From Glycomyces sp. NRRL B-16210 (GTDB taxonomy: Bacteria; Actinomycetota; Actinomycetes; Mycobacteriales; Micromonosporaceae), in assembly GCF_000719515.1 (NCBI RefSeq), contig NZ_JOGR01000004.1, positions 124,001-188,000 on the forward strand: 64,000 bases of DNA, written 5' to 3'. The notes beneath the pieces were generated by a model. It saw only the letters and a program-made list of their open reading frames with translations. It had not been told where the DNA came from and did no database searches. This document shows positions 59,222 through 64,000 of this stretch, one piece after another (positions within the stretch are counted from its first letter, which is position 1; each line of letters starts with the position of its first letter). The translations under genes were made by a program, and so were the position numbers.

Positions 59222-60928
59222 GTGGAGGTAGCGCTGGTGCTCGGCAGGGGCCGCGAGGGGTGGACGATGCCCCTGCCCGGCGGCGCCGTCGCGCACCACG
59301 AGGACCTCGCCGCGGCGGTCAAGGCGATCGAAACGGGCGCTCACGGCAGCGCCGATGCGGCCTCCGAAGCCGTTCCCACTGATCTGTCCGGTTCCTCCCG
59401 TTCCGAGTGCGGCGGCCCGAACGACCGGCCGCGGTGGGTCCTGGCCGACGCCGCGCGGGACTATCCGCCGCTCATGGACGCCGGGGTGCGCCTCGACCGC
59501 TGCCGCGACCTGCGCCTGGCCGAGCGGATCCTCTCGCGCGTCGAAGGACACGAGGCGCCCGCACACGTCGTCGAGACCGACCCCGACGCCGGGACGCTCT
59601 TCGAACGCGAGCCCGAACCGGTCGACGGGCCCGGCCTCCTCACCTGGCTCCAGGCCACATGGCTCGACCAGCGCCGACGCACGGGCGCCGCCGACCTGCC
59701 GGGCCTGGGGACGCTGCTCGCCGCCGAGTCGGCCGGCGGTCTCGTGGCCGCCGAGATGAGCCGCGCCGGCGTCCCGTTCGACCTCGGCGTGCACGACCGG
59801 CTCCTGCGCGACCTGCTCGGACCGCGCCCGGCGAAGGGGATGCGCCCCAGGAAGCTCCAGGCGCTCGCCGACAAGGTCGTCGCGGCGTTCGGCCACCACC
59901 TCAACCCCGACTCGACCAAGCAGATCCTGGCGGCCTTCCACGCCGCCGGCATGGACGTGAAGACCACCCACGCCTGGGAGCTCGCCTCGATCGACCACCC
60001 GGCCGTCGAAGCGCTCAAGACCTACCGCGAGCACGCCCGCGTCTGGTCGGCGTTCGGCTGGAACTGGGCCGACGCCTGGGTCGTCCCCACCGCGAACGGC
60101 ACCGGCCGAAGCGCTGAGGCGTTCTCCGCGGTCGGCTCCGGCACCGGGCGGTTCCGGCCCGTCTACACCGTCGGCGGGGCCGACACCGGCCGCTGGGGCA
60201 CCGACGGCGGCGGGGCCCTGCAAATGCCACACGCCGTCCGCGAGGCGATCCGGGCCGAGCCGGGCTGGAAGCTCGTCGCCGCCGACGCCGCCCAACTCGA
60301 ACCGCGGCTCCTGGCCGCCATCAGCGGCGACCAGGCCATGATCGCGGCCACCGCCGCCGACGACCTGTACACCGAGCTGGCCCCGCGCCTGGGCGGCGAG
60401 CGCTCGAAGGCCAAGATCGCGCTCATCTCCGCGATGTACGGCGGCACCTCCGGCGACGCGGCCCAACTCGTGCAGCTCATGCGCGACCGCTTCCCCGCGG
60501 CCTTCGAGCGGGTCGAGTCGGCCGCGCGCACCGGCGAGCGCGGCGGCCTCGTCCGCACCTGGCTCGGCCGGACCGCCCCGGCGCCCGGCGAAGGCTGGTG
60601 GCGCTCGCTCAACTCCGAGGACGGCACCAAGGTGTCCACCGCGCGCGGCCGCTTCACCAGGAACTTCATCGTCCAGGGCACCGCCGCCGAATGGGCGCTG
60701 GTGGTCCTGGCGCTGCTGCGGCGCGAGCTCCACGAAGGCGGGCTCGGCGAGCTGGTGTTCTTCCTGCACGACGAGGTGATGGTCCACTGCCCGGCCGACC
60801 GGGCCGAGGAGGTCGGCGCGGCGATCGTCCGCGCGGCGGACGGCGCGACGAGGACGCTCTTCGGGGACGTGCCCGTGCGCATCCCGCTGCGCCCCAAGAC
60901 CGTCGACAGCTACGCCGAGGCGAAGTAG
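59222..60928 (+). CDS. DNA polymerase I-like protein (3'-5' exonuclease/polymerase family)
   Basis: A 568-residue family A polymerase without the 5' nuclease domain. Residues about 1-220 replace the proofreading domain; I see no clear DxE exonuclease motif. The polymerase part has motif A as AADAAQLEPRLLA (usual DYSQIELR; D, Q, E and R kept), motif B as RSKAKIALISAMYGGTS (R, K and Y kept; the O-helix Phe replaced by Ile and the Gly by Ser), and motif C as FFLHDEVMV. Actinobacteria carry such a second polA-like protein of uncertain role. The GTG at 59222 is the chosen start. Likely active, but with altered dNTP handling. Confidence 0.88.
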   Translation: MEVALVLGRGREGWTMPLPGGAVAHHEDLAAAVKAIETGAHGSADAASEAVPTDLSGSSRSECGGPNDRPRWVLADAARDYPPLMDAGVRLDRCRDLRLAERILSRVEGHEAPAHVVETDPDAGTLFEREPEPVDGPGLLTWLQATWLDQRRRTGAADLPGLGTLLAAESAGGLVAAEMSRAGVPFDLGVHDRLLRDLLGPRPAKGMRPRKLQALADKVVAAFGHHLNPDSTKQILAAFHAAGMDVKTTHAWELASIDHPAVEALKTYREHARVWSAFGWNWADAWVVPTANGTGRSAEAFSAVGSGTGRFRPVYTVGGADTGRWGTDGGGALQMPHAVREAIRAEPGWKLVAADAAQLEPRLLAAISGDQAMIAATAADDLYTELAPRLGGERSKAKIALISAMYGGTSGDAAQLVQLMRDRFPAAFERVESAARTGERGGLVRTWLGRTAPAPGEGWWRSLNSEDGTKVSTARGRFTRNFIVQGTAAEWALVVLALLRRELHEGGLGELVFFLHDEVMVHCPADRAEEVGAAIVRAADGATRTLFGDVPVRIPLRPKTVDSYAEAK

Positions 60929-60972
60929 CACCGCGGCGTCCCCGGCGGCGCCGATGCCGATCGCAGGTAGTA

Positions 60973-60984
60973 GTACTCAGGTAC
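60973..60984. promoter_or_regulatory. Inverted repeat before the ABC exporter operon
   Basis: GTAC-TCAG-GTAC, about 70 bases before the predicted start at 61054. Direct GTAGTAGTAC words precede it. A site for the response regulator of the downstream kinase would be expected here. Confidence 0.4.
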
Positions 60985-61053
60985 CACAGGCGCCCCCGAA
61001 GTTCGCCCTGGAAACCGATGAACGGCCTTCGGACGCGCCGTAGCTTGGTGGAC

Positions 61054-61974
61054 ATGATCGAGATCGAACACCTGACGAAGCGCTACGGCAAGAAGACCGC
61101 CGTGGACGACCTGACGTTCACCGTCAAGCCCGGTGTCGTCACCGGCTTCCTCGGCCCCAACGGCGCCGGGAAGTCCACCACCATGCGCGCCATCGTCGGC
61201 CTCGACGCGCCGACCCAGGGCCTCGCCCGCGTCAACGGCAAGCACTACTCCGAGTTCCGCTCCCCGCTGACCGAGGTGGGGGCGCTCCTGGAGGCCAAGT
61301 CGGTGCACGCCGGGCGCAGCGCCTACAAGCACCTGCTCGCCCTGGCCCGCACCCACGGCATCCCCAAGACCCGCGTCCAGGAGGTCATCGACCTCGTGGG
61401 CCTGCACGAGGTCGCGGGCAAGCGCGTCGGCGGCTTCAGCCTCGGCATGGGCCAGCGCCTGGGCATCGCGGTGGCGCTGCTGGGCGACCCGGCGGTGCTC
61501 ATTCTGGACGAGCCGGTCAACGGCCTCGACCCCGACGGCGTCAAGTGGATCCGCCTGCTGCTCAAGGGCTTGGCGGCGGAGGGCCGGACGGTCTTCCTGT
61601 CCTCGCACCTGATGAGCGAGCTGGCGCAGACCGCCGAGCACCTCGTGGTGATCGGGCAGGGGCGGCTGCTGGCCGACACGACGGTGGAGGACTTCATCGC
61701 CGGCGACGGCAAGTCGCGCGTGCGGGTGGTCTCGCCCGACGCGGCGCGGCTGGCCGAGCACCTGGCCGGTCCGGGGATCTCCATCGCGAGCCCGGAGAAG
61801 GGCGTCCTGGAGGTCTCGGGGACCGAGGCCGCCGTGGTGGGCCAGGCGGCCGCCGCGCACGGGCTGGTCCTGCACGAGCTGCGGACCGAGAACGGGTCCC
61901 TTGAGGACGCCTTCATGCAGTTGACCGCCGACGCGGTCGAGTACCGCCAGACCACGGAAGGGGCGAACCGATGA
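61054..61974 (+). CDS. ABC-2 exporter ATP-binding protein
   Basis: A 306-residue ATPase of the ABC-2 (CcmA/bacitracin-resistance-like) type: Walker A LGPNGAGKST, Q-loop region VGALLEAKS, signature FSLGMGQRLGIAVALL and Walker B VLILDEPVNGLDPDG, with the switch His in FLSSHLMSEL. The last 85 residues are a regulatory domain. TAGCTT lies seven bases before the ATG at 61054. It overlaps the permease gene (ATGA). Substrate unknown; peptide antibiotics and lipids are typical for the class. Confidence 0.92.
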   Translation: MIEIEHLTKRYGKKTAVDDLTFTVKPGVVTGFLGPNGAGKSTTMRAIVGLDAPTQGLARVNGKHYSEFRSPLTEVGALLEAKSVHAGRSAYKHLLALARTHGIPKTRVQEVIDLVGLHEVAGKRVGGFSLGMGQRLGIAVALLGDPAVLILDEPVNGLDPDGVKWIRLLLKGLAAEGRTVFLSSHLMSELAQTAEHLVVIGQGRLLADTTVEDFIAGDGKSRVRVVSPDAARLAEHLAGPGISIASPEKGVLEVSGTEAAVVGQAAAAHGLVLHELRTENGSLEDAFMQLTADAVEYRQTTEGANR

Positions 61975-62795
61975 CCGCCGCTGTGATGACCGACCGCCCG
62001 GCGGCCTACGCGCCCGCGGGGAACTACAAGTTGAGCGCGGCCGGTCTGCTGCGCTCTGAGTGGACCAAGCTCTGGTCGCTGCGCTCGACGTGGATCGTGC
62101 TGCTGTGCGCGGTGGTGTTCGCCGCCGGGCTCGGGGCGCTGATCTCGGGGACCGTGCCCTCCGACATGGAGGAGCTGAGCGGCGCCGGCATGGCGATCGA
62201 CTTCTCGATGAGCGGGGTGGCGCTCAGTTCGATCTTCATCGCGGTGCTGGGCATCCTGGTGATCACCGGCGAGTACTCGACCGGTTCGATCCGGTCGACG
62301 ATCTCGGCGGCCCCGAAGCGCCTTGGGGTGCTGTGGGCGAAGGCCGCGGTGTTCGGCGCGGTGGTGGCGGCCCTGTTCGCCGTCATGGTGTTCGCGACGT
62401 TCTTCCTGTCGCAGGCGCTGCTCGAGGGCACCGGGATGGGCGGGGTGTCGCTGAGCGACGACGGGGTCCTGCGGGCCCTGCTCGGGTACGTCGCGATGAT
62501 CGTGTACCTGGCGCTGCTGGCGATCGCCCTGGGGGCGATCCTGCGCAACTCGGCCGGTTCGATCGGGTTCTACATCGGCGTGATCATGATCCTGCCGCAG
62601 CTGGCGACCCTGCTGCCGTGGGAGTGGGTGAGCGATGTGACGCCGTACGCGCCGGGCGACGTGCCGATGACGACGACGCTGGTGGACACCGCGAACGGGA
62701 CGCTGGGCCTGGGCGAGTCGTGGCTGTGGATGGGCATCTGGCTGGTGGTCTTCTACGGGCTGGCGGCGGTGCTGCTCAAGCGCCGGGACGTGTAG
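61971..62795 (+). CDS. ABC-2 exporter permease
   Basis: A 274-residue membrane protein with a 25-residue cytoplasmic start, then the family phrase LLRSEWTKLWSLRSTWIVLLCAVV and five more segments. ITGEYSTGSIRSTISAAPKRLGVLWAK is the hallmark of this actinobacterial ABC-2 permease group. It forms the channel with the ATPase upstream. Its stop codon TAG is part of the -10 hexamer of the next gene. Confidence 0.92.
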   Translation: MTAAVMTDRPAAYAPAGNYKLSAAGLLRSEWTKLWSLRSTWIVLLCAVVFAAGLGALISGTVPSDMEELSGAGMAIDFSMSGVALSSIFIAVLGILVITGEYSTGSIRSTISAAPKRLGVLWAKAAVFGAVVAALFAVMVFATFFLSQALLEGTGMGGVSLSDDGVLRALLGYVAMIVYLALLAIALGAILRNSAGSIGFYIGVIMILPQLATLLPWEWVSDVTPYAPGDVPMTTTLVDTANGTLGLGESWLWMGIWLVVFYGLAAVLLKRRDV

Positions 62796-62804
62796 CGTGC
62801 CTGC

Positions 62805-64000
62805 ATGGCCGAGGCCGTGACCTTCTCCCGCAAACGCGGGCTGTGGCAGCGGATGTGGGAGTTCGACTCCCGGCATCCGCTGCTTTGGGATCTGTTCCCG
62901 ATCGTCCTGTACGCGGTGCCCGCGGCGACGGCGACGGTCGCGAGCGCCGCGGGCGCCTTCCAGCAGCGGTATCCGGCGATGCAGGCGCTCGTGGTGGTGC
63001 TGCTGCTGGTGCCGACGGTCTGGCGGCGCCGGTACCCGTTCGCGGTGACGTTGAGCCAGTTGGTGCCGGTGGCGATCACGACGCCGCTGGGGCTGACGGG
63101 CGCGGGTGCGGAGTTCGCCGATTCGGCGGGGGCGATCGCGTTCACGGTGGTGCTGTACAACCTGGTGCTGCGCCGTCCGCTGCGGTTCATCTGGTGGGCG
63201 GCGCTGATCTCGGCGGCGACGGCCGGCTTCGACTGGTGGCTGCGCTACGAGCACTCGGTGATGGGCTTCGTGGCGCTGTTCGCGCCGACGGCGTTCTACT
63301 TCGGGTTCGTGGTGGCGGTGGCGCTGCTGGTGCGCACGCGGCGGGACTTCCAGCGTTCGGAGCGGGAGCAGGCGGCGCGGGAGGCGGTCGCGGAGGAGCG
63401 GACGCGGATCGCGCGGGAGATGCACGACATCATCGGGCACAACCTGGCGGTGATCAACGCGCTGGCGGACGGGGGCGCGTATGCGGCCGCGGCGGCGCCG
63501 GAGCGCGCCAAGGAGGCGCTTGAGGTGATCGGGAAGACGAGCCGGGAGGCGCTGGGCGAGTTGCGGCGGGTGCTGTCGGTGCTCAAGGCCGAGGACGGCG
63601 ACGAGGTGGCGATGGCGCCGCAGCCGGGTCTGGCCGATCTGGAGGCTCTGGTGGAGCGGGTGCGGGAAGCGGGGCTGCCGGTGACGGTGCGGACCTCGGG
63701 CGAGCGCGGGGAGCTGTCGGAGAACCTGCAACTGGCGGTGTACCGGACGGTGCAGGAGTCGTTGACGAACGTGCTCAAGCACGCGACGGGTCCGCGGTGG
63801 GCCGAGGTGCGGTTGGACTACGGGGACGAGGGTCTGGACGTGGTGGTGTCGAACACCGGGGACCGGGTGGAGGCGGCGGGGACGCAGCGGGGTCTGGCGG
63901 GGCTGGGCGAGCGGGCGGCGGCGTTCGGCGGCACAATGGTGGCCGGGCCAGAGGCGGGCGGCGGTTGGCGGGTCGTGCTCCGGCTTCCTCGGGAAGGGAA
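62805..64000 (+). CDS. Sensor histidine kinase (DesK/LiaS-like), runs off the window
   Basis: At least 398 residues, no stop before the window end. Five to six membrane segments fill residues 28-180 with almost no outer loops, as in kinases that sense membrane state or transporter flux. The phosphoacceptor is in REMHDIIGHNLAVINALADG, the N box in QESLTNVLKHATGPR and the G boxes in NTGDRV and GLAGLGERAAAFGG. Placed directly after an ABC-2 exporter, it probably forms a Bce/Lia-like resistance module; the response regulator should follow outside the window. TAGCGT six bases before the ATG suggests a separate leaderless start. Confidence 0.9.
   Translation, partial: MAEAVTFSRKRGLWQRMWEFDSRHPLLWDLFPIVLYAVPAATATVASAAGAFQQRYPAMQALVVVLLLVPTVWRRRYPFAVTLSQLVPVAITTPLGLTGAGAEFADSAGAIAFTVVLYNLVLRRPLRFIWWAALISAATAGFDWWLRYEHSVMGFVALFAPTAFYFGFVVAVALLVRTRRDFQRSEREQAAREAVAEERTRIAREMHDIIGHNLAVINALADGGAYAAAAAPERAKEALEVIGKTSREALGELRRVLSVLKAEDGDEVAMAPQPGLADLEALVERVREAGLPVTVRTSGERGELSENLQLAVYRTVQESLTNVLKHATGPRWAEVRLDYGDEGLDVVVSNTGDRVEAAGTQRGLAGLGERAAAFGGTMVAGPEAGGGWRVVLRLPREG

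Noticed and set aside
61323..63782. 819-codon minus-strand frame rich in Arg, His and Gln
   Set aside because: Antisense to ABC and kinase genes; no domain pattern.

Overview
This 64-kb stretch is chromosomal DNA of a high-GC actinomycete. GC is very high throughout, GTG starts are common, and several genes point to Actinomycetota: the gcvH-garA-DUF151 block, a mycothiol-dependent maleylpyruvate-isomerase-like protein, a small 'GPGG' membrane protein, a PASTA-like receptor Ser/Thr kinase and the actinobacterial form of the L-rhamnose pathway. A sugar-using soil or plant-associated genus is likely. A Glycomyces/Stackebrandtia-type family is my guess only. I saw no rRNA, tRNA, CRISPR array, insertion sequence or prophage.

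Layout. (1) 90-2313: DUF151 nuclease, GarA, GcvH and a CDP-alcohol phosphatidyltransferase, as in the conserved mycobacterial neighbourhood. (2) 3471-15361: an L-rhamnose locus. A minus-strand operon carries mutarotase, isomerase, aldolase/dehydrogenase fusion, rhamnulokinase, a sugar ABC importer and a DUF624 protein. Divergent to it are a LacI regulator and a GH51 arabinofuranosidase, with two LacI-type operators between. (3) 15436-20806: DAHP synthase with a possible leader peptide, a two-component system with an unusual kinase, and a divergent DedA-DedA-phosphatidyltransferase operon. (4) 20776-22203: an MDMPI-family protein and a decayed kinase-like gene. (5) 22236-32957: a 10.7-kb urea operon with the UrtABCDE transporter, GntR regulator, urea carboxylase and allophanate hydrolase. 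(6) 33272-46388: small regulator/target pairs (TetR with alpha/beta hydrolase, MarR with epoxide hydrolase, MarR with pirin and an unknown protein, TetR with MMPL transporter), plus a PP2C-like protein, a DUF2264 protein, a DedA protein and a lactonase. (7) 46448-52563: MsrB, receptor kinase, HrpB helicase and an M50-like protease. (8) 52703-58802: a beta-glucan regulon with a secreted GH16 glucanase, ABC importer and LacI regulator, tied together by GAGAGCGCTCTC operators. (9) 58928-64000: a small membrane protein, a divergent DNA polymerase I-like protein, and an ABC-2 exporter followed by a sensor kinase that runs off the window.

The region reads as a carbon and nitrogen scavenging island: plant-polymer sugars (rhamnose, arabinose, beta-1,3-glucan) and urea are imported by dedicated transporters and fed to complete catabolic routes, each with its own repressor and visible operators. 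A second recurring feature is regulation by position: many genes place a -10 hexamer 6 to 8 bases from the start codon and have no Shine-Dalgarno, which suggests leaderless mRNAs. The least explained items are the kinase with a C-terminal outer domain facing a DedA/phosphatidyltransferase operon, the MarR regulon that includes an unknown 137-residue protein, and the HrpB reading frame that runs 729 bases through the antisense of its neighbour.
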